64,000 nucleotides of DNA from NCBI RefSeq assembly GCF_027887165.1, contig NC_077232.1, positions 5,396,928-5,460,927 of the forward strand, given 5' to 3'. Source of the DNA: Monodelphis domestica. Its lineage: Eukaryota > Chordata > Mammalia > Didelphimorphia > Didelphidae. The notes beneath the pieces were generated by a model. It was not told the origin of the DNA and did no database searches. It saw only the letters and a program-made list of their open reading frames with translations. Position numbers and translations under genes: made by a program. The stretch's first letter is position 1; each line of letters begins with the position of its first letter. This document shows, piece after piece, positions 24,191 to 34,699 of this stretch.

Positions 24191-27100
24191 GGCTAGGAAG
24201 ATTTTCCTGACACAGAACCACAAGCCTTTTCTTCTCCAAGATAAGCATTCTGCCCCAAGGGTGGCACAGCCTTCAGGCACTCCCCCACCCTAGTTCCCCA
24301 CCTCCAGCTTATCCATGTCCTTCTGAAACTGCTGCCTCCTGTTGACCTGTTGGCTGTGAGTCAGTAGCCCCCATTGTGCCCCCCATAAGCCACGAAAGAA
24401 GTCGTCCTCTTACCCAGAAAGAAGAGAAGGTAAAGAATGTGTCTTGGAAAAAAGTAGTGAAGGCAGAATTTGAACCCAGATCCTCACCCTCTAAAACCTC
24501 GAATTCTTCCATCCGGACCAGGCTGTTCCAATTTCAGAGGGATTCTCATACCAAGAATTCTTTCCCTTTTGCTTCAAGGCTGCAGAAGTTATACCCCTGC
24601 CTTTTCCTTCTGTATCTAACGCCTCTTTCCCCCCTTTTCTGGGTGTCTGGCTTTCTCTCTCTGGCTGGCTCTCCCATTTTTCTGGAATTTCTCCAGGAGG
24701 TAGTTTAAGTGGGAATGTCCCGGGACACGTGGAGCCTGCGCCCGGGCTCAGCCCTTTCTTGACCCTTCCTTCGGGGCTCTTCTTCCATGACCTGGCCTCA
24801 GGGCTGGCACACTTCATACTAAAGGATGCCCAGACCTTGATGGAGAACAAGAGAAGCCTCGAGGGTTCTTGTGCAAGAAGCATCCAGACAGCCCGGCACA
24901 GGGAGGAAGACATGAGGGCCAGTCTTTGGAGAGCCAGGAGGCTGGTTAGGGGGAGGGCAATGGCAATGGGGGACATCAAGGAGCCGCCAGGAAGCTTTGC
25001 CAACCAGGTGCTGAGCTCAGATATTCCTGTCTGCTCGCCCTCTCGCTGGTGACCCTCCATAGCAAAGGTTCCTCGGCCACCCCTAGTTATAGCTCAAATA
25101 ACACTCCAATAGCTGGGCACCCAGTAGAGCCAGGACAGCCATTAGGCCATCCCACTCTGCCTCAAATCCTGGGTCAAGAATTCTGGGAGGCGGGACATCG
25201 TCACTGAAACTTCAGTTCAACCTCGTGCCCAGGGCACAGGGGCACGGAAGGGGCTGCGGTGCCCACTCCCTGAAGCTTCTGGAGTGGAAGAGCCTTGGAG
25301 AGATGGCAGAATGGGTACAGGCTTTGCCCAGCGGAGAGCCTGCCTTCATGAGGGAGGCACCGTGTGCCTTGCACTAGCGCACGCTGAGTATGCGCCCATC
25401 TTCCAGCTTCTGCTTCAGTCGCCCCACTGTTGGCACACCTGGAAGGGTAATAGTGCCCGGGTCAGTGACAGGAATGCTGGGAAGAGGAGAGGCTTCGAAG
25501 GGCAAGTTTGGGGATGTTGGGGGGCCTTCCCTGTCTCCCCAAATGATCTCCGATTCCCCTTGTTAACTCCCCGTATCTCTTATGCACAGGTGGCTTTCCT
25601 GCCCCACTTTTGAAGCCCCTTCAGGGCAGAGCAAGCCTCAGTTTCCTCACCTGTTAAATGAAGGGGTTAGACTCGGCCTCGGAGGTCCCATCTCACGCTG
25701 AATCTGTGGCCTTGCGGCCTTGGACGGTTCATAAGTGTTGGCTCATCCTCCCCTCGTGACTCGCGAGGCGACCCTTTCCCCAGGCTGCTCCTCAGTTTCC
25801 CTGCCTGTCAACGGAGGGCTCCAGGCCAGAGGAGGCCTCCAAGTCCCCTTGTAGCCACTGTGGGAGCTGCCTTGTGTCTCTTCTGGGCCTCCGTCCCCTC
25901 CTTCTGCCTGGCACACAGCCGCACAGACACGTAGGCCTGACAGAGGACGGGGAGTGCTGGGAGGGAGGGCTCCTGGGCTGGGGCAGCCTCCAGGGCCAGT
26001 GGGGGCTCCCGGGGCCTCAGGGGGACCTCGGACAGAGCTCAATGGCCTCCTTTGTCCCACGGGACACAGTTGCTCCTACGACAGGGCAGACAAAAGTACA
26101 AACCCCTGGGTGTGTGCCCGCGTGTGCCCGAGGGGGGAAGTGGCAGGCCCCCGGCAGGCCCCTGATGCTTGCTCGCTAACCCATGGGGCTGCTGCACCCA
26201 CCCAAGCTCCTTGAAAACCTCTGGATTTGGAGGTGGCGGGCCTGGGTTCTAATCCTGACTTGAGGTTCCTACAATGACCTGGTGGCCACAGACGCTCCTC
26301 TCCCCAGCTGGAGCCATCTGTGCCCCTGGGGCAGTGCCTTTTCCCTCTCTGGGTCTTTCCACATCTGTTGAACACAGCAGAGGCTTAGAGAGGACAGAGA
26401 GAGGGTGGGAGGGCCCCCCTCCCCTGGACACTCTGGGGGCCTCCTGCTGGGGGGGCGCAGGAGATGGAGGAGGGGAGGGGGCAGAAGGGCCTGTGGATGT
26501 GCTGGAGGCAGCTGGGCTGGGGAGGGGACGGGCCCAGGGGGCCCTTCCAGATTCCTGGAGAGAGCAGGAAGGAAGGAAGGGAACAGGACAGCCTGTGCCG
26601 GGCCCAGGCCTCGCCCCATTCCTAGAATCTGTAGCTTGGTGGGTGAGATCTCCCAGGACGGGGAGGGGGCGCCTCGGCACACAGGCCAGACTGCTGCAGA
26701 GGAGCGGGAGGGTCCTCAGAGCACACGAGGGGCATCACGGGCAGAGGAGACGGGAGGAAGGAAGACGAGAAAGAAGGAAGGAGGGAAAGAGAAAGGAGGA
26801 GAGAACTGGAGAGAGCAAAGGAAGAAGAAAGAGGAGAGGATGGCCAGGAGAGCCTGCCTGTAGCTGCCCTCAGAAGCCAGGCAGCCCGGCCCTCTCACTT
26901 CCTGGTGCTGAAGAGGCCCCCGGAGGGAATCTCCTTCCCCATCACAGCTGTCAGGCTGGAAGACGGCCTATGCAGGGGAGCAAGCAGGGACGAGGAATGG
27001 GTGGAGGCGGTGGGGAACGGAAGAGGCAGAAATGGGGTCTCCATCCTTCCCCAAAATGGAGGTTCCAAAAGGAAGTCCCCGAGGGGAGGAGGACCCTGGA

Positions 27101-27830
27101 GAGTGCTGCGGAGGTGGCCAGCTCTCGTTCTTCCTGGCTCTCAAATGGGGAAACTGAGGCTGGGACAGTTTAAGGGACTCGTGTAGGGCAGGATTTGAAC
27201 CCTGGGCTTCCAGCTTCCAGGTCTGGTCCCCGTTTCACTGTACCCTCTGGGCCACAGACCTGGAGGCTGTTTTAGAGCTCCGGGAGAGCAGGAGCAGCCA
27301 TGATTTCAGCAGTCGAGAAGGCTTCGGGGAGAGATTGGGGCCTCCCTGGGCAGCCCCAACTTTGCCTGTGTCCAGGCTAGCCACGGCCCTTGCCCAGACC
27401 AGGGGAAAATGGATTCCTGAGTCTGGTGGGGAGTCTCTAAGCTGCCACCTGAGGGCCGGGAGTCAGAGGTCCCTGGGGGGCCATGGGTGCCCCCCCTTTC
27501 TTGGTCTCAGAACTTCAGCTGACCCAAGTCCAGCCAGCGGAGCTTCCCTGGGGCTGCCTTTTCGGCCGTCCAGCTGTGCCGGCTGGGCACAGGCCTGGCA
27601 TTCACAGGCCAGCCGTGCGCTCTGCCTGCGTGTGCTTGCCCTCGGCCCCAGCTGCCGGGCCCCGCTCCCCTTGGCACCACATGGCAAGTGCCGGGCAGGT
27701 GGCCCCTTTCTGACAACGGACCCTTCTTTCTGGGCTCCCTCTGCTTGGCTCTGCTTCAGGCCCTTCCTGGGGGGGTCGGCCAGGAGCTGGGCCTGAGGAA
27801 AAGGGCTGCTTGTGACCCTGAGAAGGCCTT
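24190..27830. other. Intergenic DNA, no gene seen
   Basis: Contains MIR-like pieces at about 25635-25715 (+, CCTCAGTTTCCTCACCTGTT) and 27125-27255 (-, GGGGAAACTGAGGCTGGGAC), and GA-rich simple sequence at about 26550-26580 and 26735-26845. The 299-aa frame at 26274-27173 is Gly/Arg/Glu-rich and overlaps these repeats, so it is not credible as a gene. Confidence 0.65.
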
Positions 27831-28444
27831 GGGGGGGAGGGGAGGAAGAGGAGAGGAGAAAGAGGAGGAGGAGGAGGAGGAGGAAGAGAAGGAGGAGGAG
27901 GAGGAAGAGGAGGAGGAGGAAGAGAAGGAGGAGGAGGAGAGGAGAAGGAGGAGGAGGAGGAAGAGAAGAAGGAGGAGGAGGAAGAGGAGGAGGAGGAAGA
28001 GAAGGAAAGGAGGAGAAGGAGGAAAGGAGGAAGAGGAGGAGGAGAAAGAGAAGGAGGAGAAAGAGAAGGAGGAGGAGGAGAGGAGAATGAGGAAGAGGAA
28101 GAGGAGAAGGAGGAGGAGGAGGAAAAGGAGGAGGAGGAGAGGAGGAAGAGGAGAGGAGGAAGAGGAGGAGGAGGAAGAGGAAGAGGAGAAGGAGGAGGAG
28201 GAGGAAGAGAAGGAAAGGAGGAGGAGGAGGAAAGGAGGAGAGGAGGAAGAGGAGGAGGAGAGGAGAAAGAGGAAGAGGAGGAGGAGGAGGAAGAGAAGGA
28301 AAGGAGGAGGAGGAGGAAAGGAGGAGAGGAGGAAGAGGAGGAGGAGAGGAGAAAGAGGAAGAGGAGAAGGAGGAGGAGGAGGAAGAGAAGGAAAGGAGGA
28401 GGAGGAGGAAAGGAGGAGGAGAGGAGGAAGAGGAGGAGGAGGAG
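27831..28444 (+). repeat. 614-nt polypurine (GGA/GAA) tract with higher-order units
   Basis: Every base is A or G except a single T at 28088. The basic motif is GAGGAG/GAAGAG. Within the last 250 nt a longer block starting GAGGAAGAGAAGGAAAGGAGG recurs at 28201, 28287 and 28379, giving higher-order units of 86-92 nt. Such mirror-like purine tracts can form triplex DNA (established knowledge). Frames in it are artefacts. Confidence 0.97.
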
Positions 28445-28514
28445 CCCAGCCACAAGAACAGAGCCAAGGCCACTAGGCCCATGTTTTCTCAACCAGCCTC
28501 TGTGGCAGGAGCTC

Positions 28515-28835
28515 CTGCTGTGCCCATTTCACAGAGGGAGAAACACACTCAGAAAGGTTCAGTCATTTGGCCACGGTCATGTGATCAGTGTCAGAGGGGG
28601 ACCCAGATCTCTCCCAGGACTCTGGGTTCCAATCCCACCTTGGACACTTATCAGCCGTTGCTCCTCCTCTCTGAGCCTCAGTTTTCTCTTCTGTAAAATG
28701 GAATAATAGAGGCAGCTGGTGGCTCAGGGAACAGAACACTTCTTAGCTGTGTGACCCTGGACAAGTCCAGTCTCCTCTCCAGACTCAGTTTCCTCATCAG
28801 TACAATAACCAGGTTGGGCCGGGCTCTCCAATGGT
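28515..28835. repeat. Cluster of three MIR/SINE fragments
   Basis: A minus-strand piece (CCCATTTCACAGAGGGAGAA...GGTCATGTGATCAGTGTCAG, 28515-28615), a plus-strand piece (TGGGTTCCAATCCCACCTTG...TCTTCTGTAAAATGGAATAA, 28618-28710) and another plus-strand piece (GGCTCAGGGAACAG...TGTGACCCTGGACAAGTCCA, 28712-28835) lie end to end. Confidence 0.65.
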
Positions 28836-31650
28836 CTGTGACTGAGCCAGACCAAGGAGGGCCAAAAGGGCAGGGTAGGCCCCGCTGGCAGGCGGTGTGT
28901 TGGCGGGTCATGAGGAAGAACAAACTCGACCTTTAATCTCTGGGGAGCTCCAGGCTGGAGGACCCGCAGCGGCCTGGTGGAACAGCTCAGCGGTCAGTAG
29001 GTCAAAGTCTGACCTGCAAAGGCTCTTGGAGGCTCCTCCTGCGCCCGCCTGGAGCAGCCCCCCTCCCCCAGCCAAGGTCCTCGGCCACTTGCTGTCCTCC
29101 CCCCCCGCCCCTCTTCTCAAAAAGTCCCCCCTTTGTGCCGAGGCTCCAGTCAGAGTTGTGGCCCAGGCGTAGTCCGCCTGCCGTGGCTCCTGGTCTTTGC
29201 ATCGAGGCTATTCCTGTGTGGATTTCTACGTCCGTCCATCCGTGGGCCTATCGCGCGCCTGCACCTTTGGGCAGCCACGCACGTCCATCCTGCATGTTTC
29301 TACCTGGGTAGTTCACATACGTGTTTCTGCGTGTGCGTGTGGCCACTCCACAGATACTGCGGCCACCTACGGGCAGGCGCTGACCCTCCCGGAAGCCAAG
29401 GCTGCCCGCCCGGCCGTAGTCCTCTGCTGGCCGCCTCTCCCTAGCTGGGCGTCTGCCCACCTGAAGGCATCCATCCGGCTCAGGGCCGGGAGCCCTCCTC
29501 CTGGGCAGCGCCGGCCTTCCACTTCCTGGGGCTTCCCTTCCCCACTGCCCCCGCCTGTGGGCTTCCCCCTTGGGATGGGCAGGACTTTGAGCCCCCTCCG
29601 GCTGGGCAAGGAAACTCCGCCTCCACCACTGCCCTCCTCCAGCCCCACAGAGAGGGGCCACCAGGCTGCCCTCTCCCACTGCAAGGCCCTACCGTTCTGC
29701 CTCAGTTTCCCCCGCCACAGCACCTCCCTCTAAGGACCAGGGCCAGGCACACAGCAGGGCTTCAGATGGGGGCGGTGACCCACTGGGGCCAGGGAATACC
29801 ACCAGCCATTGGGCCAGTGTGCACCCTCGAGGGGGCAGAGGGAAAGTTTTCAGGTAGAGGAAAGGGCATTAGGTGGTGGCAAAGAAGGGAAGGGAGCGCC
29901 CAGCCGCAAGGGCTGGCCAGAGAAGCCTGGGAAGAGCTGGAATCGAGACAAACCCCAATGGGCGCGCCCCAGGAAGCTGCCCCCATTTTTCTTCTCTTTC
30001 AATAAAGCAGAGGCGAGTGGAAAAGAAGGAAAATCAGTGCTCATTATTGGGGGGTGGGGAACGGTTTTTTAAAGATAGAGGTTATGGGGCAGGGAGGGGG
30101 CTCAGTAGAGGGCCCACCTACGGCCTGGAGGGGCTAACAGGTTCCAATCTGGTCTCAAACCCTTCCTAGAGGGGTGGCCCTGGGCAAGTCACTTCACCAC
30201 CCCCATCCCCCTTGGCAGCCTTTGGAGCTCTTCCACCCTGGAACCAGGACCACAGGGCTTCAAAGATGGAAGGGGAAAGGTTAAAAAATGGAGGCTGCTA
30301 AGGCACAGAGGGATGGTGGGGAGTTTCCAGCCTCCATCAGATGCAGGTCCCTTGAAGGAACTGGAGGTACAGGACCTGAGGGGGACCCTGAGAGCTGCCT
30401 TCAGGGACTCAAAGGGCCAGCTTGCAGAGAGGCATCAGACTTATTCAGCTGTCATCCAGGTAGAAGTTGCAAAAGGACAATCAGGCTCATGTTTGCAAAC
30501 TTCCTAACATGTGCCCCCCCCAATGGATGGGAGTGGCTCCATCCTCAGTAGAGGCCTTCAAGCAGAGGCTGGAATCTGGTATTAGGGAGGGAAATGCCCT
30601 TGCCCTGTTTGCTCCAGTGTTACTGCTAGCATCCCACCCAAATGGGTCAGACAAGACTCCCTGCAAACCCTTTGGGTGGGAGTAAAGAGCTGGAAACAGC
30701 AGGTGTGGACCAGACGCCCTATTCCCTTCTCCCTGCCCCCCTACCACCATCCAGTCTCCCCTCATCACCTCCGTGGTGCTCCCCTCCAATCCAGCCTCTA
30801 CACAGCTGCCCAAGGGCCATTTCTAAATGGCTGGCCTGACAACACCACCATCCCACTCTGGAAGTTTCCTTTGGCTCTCCATGGTCTTGAGGGCCCAATC
30901 CAGCTGCCTCTGTTTGGAGTCTGAAGTCCCACTGATCTCCCCCCAAACTGGGAGCTGTTTGAGATAGGTAATATCTTTCATAGAGTAAGCCATGCTTGCA
31001 ATTCTACTTCCTGTTTGGATGAGTAACCTTCCTTCCCCTTCCCCCTAGGGGTAAAATGCCAGGTGCCACATGGACAGGGAATTAAGAGGGTAGAAGCTCT
31101 CCTCAAGTAAAAGCCTTTTAGGAGGTTAATTATTGCCTGCTGTTCCTGGGTGCACTGGTCCTTGAGATTATGAGGAGAGATTCATCTCCCTACAACCCCT
31201 CAACATTCTGGTCTGCCCAGTCTCTACAACATATCCAATATAGGATTCCTACACATTATGTTCAGGGCAGAATTCTCCCTCACTAGGAGAGAGCCCACAC
31301 GTGTGACAAAAGGAACCTAAATGGATAATGATCCTGGGGAGGGGAGGGAACCTTGAAGAGTCTCCAGGTAGATTTTTAAACCTTTTCAGACTCCATTTTT
31401 TTATGGAAGTCTCTGTATCAGGATTGGAAAAAAAGGACTCTTGAAATCAGTGCCTGTAACCTGTCACTCTGAATCTAAGAGTGACCCCAAGGGCCACTGA
31501 GCTGCCTCCTCCCAAGAGTTTATTTCAGTGTGTCTCCTGACTGCACCCTCACTTTCTTCTTCCAGGCCTCCTGGCCTAGCAGCAGATCCCCCAGGACCTC
31601 ACCTTCCTGCTTCCTCTCTTCTGACCTTTCTGTCCAGCCACACTGGGCTC
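28836..31650. other. Intergenic DNA, no gene seen
   Basis: Mostly GC-rich unique-looking sequence, with one short-type SINE at 30092-30275. Open frames such as 29197-29733 (+) have no recognisable domain. Confidence 0.6.
30092..30275 (+). repeat. Marsupial tRNA-related SINE, short type, degraded
   Basis: GGGGCTCAGTAGAGGGCCCA, GGTTCCAATCTGGTCTCAAA, GGCCCTGGGCAAGTCACTTC and GGCTTCAAAGATGGAAGGGG follow the short-type order. Confidence 0.7.
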
Positions 31651-31656
31651 CTCACT

Positions 31657-31912
31657 GTCAGAGCTAGAAGGGGGACAGGGAATGTCAGGGCTGGGAGGGA
31701 GCTTAGAACAGGGGCTGTCAGGGCTGGGAGGGAGCATAGAACAGGGGGTGTCAGGGTTGGGAGGGTCCTTAGAACATGGGAGGGAACTTAGAACAGAGGG
31801 TGTCAGGATTGGAAGGGGCCTTAGGACAGGTGGTGACAAGGCTGGGAAGGAGCTTAAAACAGGGGGTGTCAGGGTTGGGAGGGGCCTTAGGACAGGGTAT
31901 GTCAGAGCTGCC
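31657..31912 (+). repeat. 33-bp minisatellite
   Basis: Units of the form GTCAGGGCTGGGAGGGAGC + TTAGAACAGGGG start at about 31684, 31717, 31750, 31802, 31835, 31868 and 31901, spaced 33 bp except one compressed interval (52 bp, a full unit lacking part of its neighbour). A diverged copy precedes at 31657. Because 33 is a multiple of three, frames on both strands stay open, but the resulting 11-residue repeats are not evidence of a protein. Confidence 0.9.
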
Positions 31913-34070
31913 AAGCCAGGTTTTTTGGCCCTTGGACAACCTATAATCCAGGGGGAGGGGACATTATTGCCCAACCTCTATTAAGATAATGACCTGCCCC
32001 TAGCTTGAGAGAAGGGTGGAGGGCCCTGATTGGTGGTTTGCTTCTTCCTTCCTTTCCCTTCCTGCGGAATCCTAGAGAAGAGGCAATGCTCAGAGCATGC
32101 CCAGAGCCAGAGGGTCCAAGAGAAGTTCCTGAATTCTGAGAAAAACTCAGGAAGTCACAAGCAGTCCTAGCTCTAACAAACTGTGGCTAGAAGATGAGAA
32201 AAACCACAAAGCCAGAAGGAAGCATGAAAGTGTCCCCAAAGTGTGATATCCCCCTTTGAATACTACCAGCCTTGACTTGCTATAGAATTTCAATTAGATG
32301 TTCAACTGCTAAGGGCTGGCCTGAGTCACCCAGCTGCCATGTGGCAATCAGTATCTGAATACAGATCCTGTAACTCCATAGTTATCCTTCTCCAACATGT
32401 GTGGAAGCCAAGGGTTCTAGCCTCATCTCTGCTATTGCCTATCTATGACCTGGGGCTAAGGCAAGGAGTCTCAGCTTTCCTTTTAAATCTGGCAGGATAT
32501 TCATGGCCTTACAACTGGGTGAGCTTCTGGCTCTAAATCTCTGGTTCTGGATTCTAGTTTCAGTTTCTCCACTTACTAGCTTGTGGCTATTTGTCTCCAA
32601 TCATCAAACATTCACCTACTATGTGCCAGGCACTGGGGTAGGCACCGAGGAGGCAAAGATAAAGAAGGAGAAAGTCCATTGAGGAAAATAATACAGAGAT
32701 AAGCAGATAAACAATACATGCTGGGTAATTCTTTCTGTAAGGAGCACAGATGACTGGAGGAAATCAAGAAAAGCTACTTGTAAGAAGTGGCCCTGGAGTC
32801 CATAGAAAGAGTCCTTGTCTCAGCCTCATGGTGGGTAACTAAGTCACACCTCTCGATGAGTCTCTGTTTCCCAAAATGGGGCTAACATTTTACTCTCTCA
32901 TAGGGCTGCTGTGAGGGAGGTGCTGCTTTGCAAAGCTTTGAAATCTGACAAGGAGATTCTTAGGTCTCCTACAATGCTCCCAGTCATTAGTTTTTTGGTT
33001 TCCCAAATATCCCTGTGATGTTGGTAAGGTCATAGTTATCCATCCAGTTTTATAAAGGAGGGAATGGAGATGCAGAAAGATCCAGTGACGGAACCTCCAG
33101 CTCACTAGAGAAGCAATGGCTGACAAGGGGATAGAACCCAGGCTTCTAGTCTCCTAGCCCAGAGCTCCTGCCTGGTGTGAGGATCCAAGAATCTAGAATC
33201 AAATCCTAACCCTGCCACTTATTATTGGTGTGACTTTGGAGGATCTCCTCCAACCTTCCATGCCTCAGTGTCCCCTTTTATAATATGAGATGATTGGGCT
33301 AGATAACTCCCAAGGGCCCCTCCAATCCCATAATCCCCCGCTGCTTGTATTAACACAGGAAAACATTATGTTGGCAGAGAGATTCCCCCGCCATTGTCTT
33401 TGGGATCATTGTGACCAGAGGTTGAAATGGACCTTGACTGACAACAAAGGGATGGCAATCTCAAGTTGTCAGTAGATAGCCATTGACGTGGCCAGCATTT
33501 AATCTCATCAGGGATAAACAGGACCAAAAGATAAGCTTGTGGGTCATAGATTCTATATGGAGATAAGTGCTCCTTCTCCACTCTCACCCTCAGGGCTGGC
33601 ACTGGGCTCCACACTCTAGAGATGGCCTCGCCACTCCATGGAAGGCTGGCTGGCGCCTTCCACTCCCATCGCTCCAAGCTCATCTCCTCGCTAGAGATCC
33701 CCCTTCTTCTCCCCAGGGCCCAACTTGCCTGGCCCTTGGAGGCTGGGTGACTTCGATGATGAGCACGGGGTGGAAATGTGACTCAGAACACATGAAAGGT
33801 GCCAAAGACTTGGAGATGACTCAGAAGTTTTTTGTAACAGCATGAAAACATGCTGAAACATAGCATGTAACATAGCAAGAAAATGTTCTCCAAGTAGAGT
33901 TGGAAGGCATAGGATGGGGTGAGTAACAGTCACACACACACAATCTTAACCCAGGGGAAACGACTAATTTCTTCCGGGGGAGTCATTTCTGAATCAGCTT
34001 TCCTGGAACAATCGGACCATCAACGTCTTAGAGCAAAGGCCAAATCAAGATCACATTTCATGAAGGGTTA
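31913..34070. other. Intergenic DNA, no gene seen
   Basis: Contains MIR-like fragments at about 32610-32700 (-, CCTACTATGTGCCAGGCACT), 33035-33180 (-, GGGATAGAACCCAGGCTTCT) and 33180-33340 (+, GAATCAAATCCTAACCCTGC), and a short CA run near 33931. Otherwise unremarkable. Confidence 0.6.
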
Positions 34071-34071
34071 G

Positions 34072-34481
34072 ACATTGCCTATGATGACTGCAGCTCCACC
34101 TGACCTATTCAAACCATCCTTTGACACTAAAGAATGGGAAAAGGAAAAAGGCAAAGATATGGACTTCGAAGACCCCATTTTCCTCTATAAATTTAAGCCA
34201 ATGAAGCACAAAGAGCCGGCAATGGCCTTAGCCCAGAAACAGTTGGTTTTCCTTGCAGCAGGCAAGACCAATGCCCATCTAGAGTACAAATATTGAGAAA
34301 ATGTTCCAGAGGAGGATGGCAAATTATGAGAAATATCCCTTCACAAACTGGGAAGAGACAATAGAGGAGATGACAAGTTCACAGCAGAAAGTACATCATG
34401 AGACCTTGATAAACGAAATCATTCCAAGATATCAGTAGGTAAAACTGTTGGGAAGACAACAAATAAGCAAAAAAAAAAAAA
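34072..34481 (+). pseudogene. Candidate processed pseudogene of an unrecognised gene
   Basis: An open frame at 34075-34296 reads MPMMTAAPPDLFKPSFDTKE then WEKEKGKDMDFEDP and FLYKFKPMKHKEPAMALAQK, ends in a stop, and protein-like sequence continues in another frame (YEKYPFTNWEETIEEM, then SSQQKVHHETLINEIIPRYQ and a stop near 34438). An uninterrupted A run of about 12 follows at about 34470-34481. Codon-like sequence with no intron, broken frame and A-tail suggests a decayed retrocopy. I do not recognise the parent protein, and an exon of an unknown gene cannot be ruled out. Confidence 0.5.
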
Positions 34482-34495
34482 CCAAACAGAACAGA

Positions 34496-34696
34496 CTTTT
34501 TTAACCCTTTACCTTCCATCTTAGAATCAGTACTGTGGATTGGTACAAGGCAGAAGAGCAGTAAGAGCCAGGCAATGGGGGTGAAGTGACTTGCCCAGGG
34601 TCACACAGCTGGGAAATGTGTGAGGCCAGATTTGAACCCAGGACCTCCTGATTCTAGCCCTGGATCTCTATCCACTGAGCCACTCAGCTGCCCTGG
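34496..34696 (-). repeat. Marsupial tRNA-related SINE, short type, full length
   Basis: Minus-strand order: T-run, ACCTTCCATCTTAGAATCAG, AGGCAGAAGAGCAGTAAGAG, GTGACTTGCCCAGGGTCACA, CCAGATTTGAACCCAGGACC, CCACTGAGCCACTCAGCTGC. It sits about 15 nt after the A-tail of the candidate retrocopy. Confidence 0.9.
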
Positions 34697-34699
34697 CTT

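Noticed and set aside
27463..28492. Leu/Ser/Phe-rich and Glu/Lys/Arg-rich frames of 260-340 codons
   Set aside because: Translations of the polypurine tract; all frames stay open because its motif lacks stops.
31576..31984. Antisense Pro/Ser-rich 11-residue repeat frame that looks like a mucin or collagen-like protein
   Set aside because: Direct product of the 33-bp minisatellite; no flanking coding signal.
34496..34696. tRNA-like promoter boxes (GGTTCAAATC type) in many places
   Set aside because: They belong to tRNA-related SINEs; no cloverleaf with intact arms was seen.
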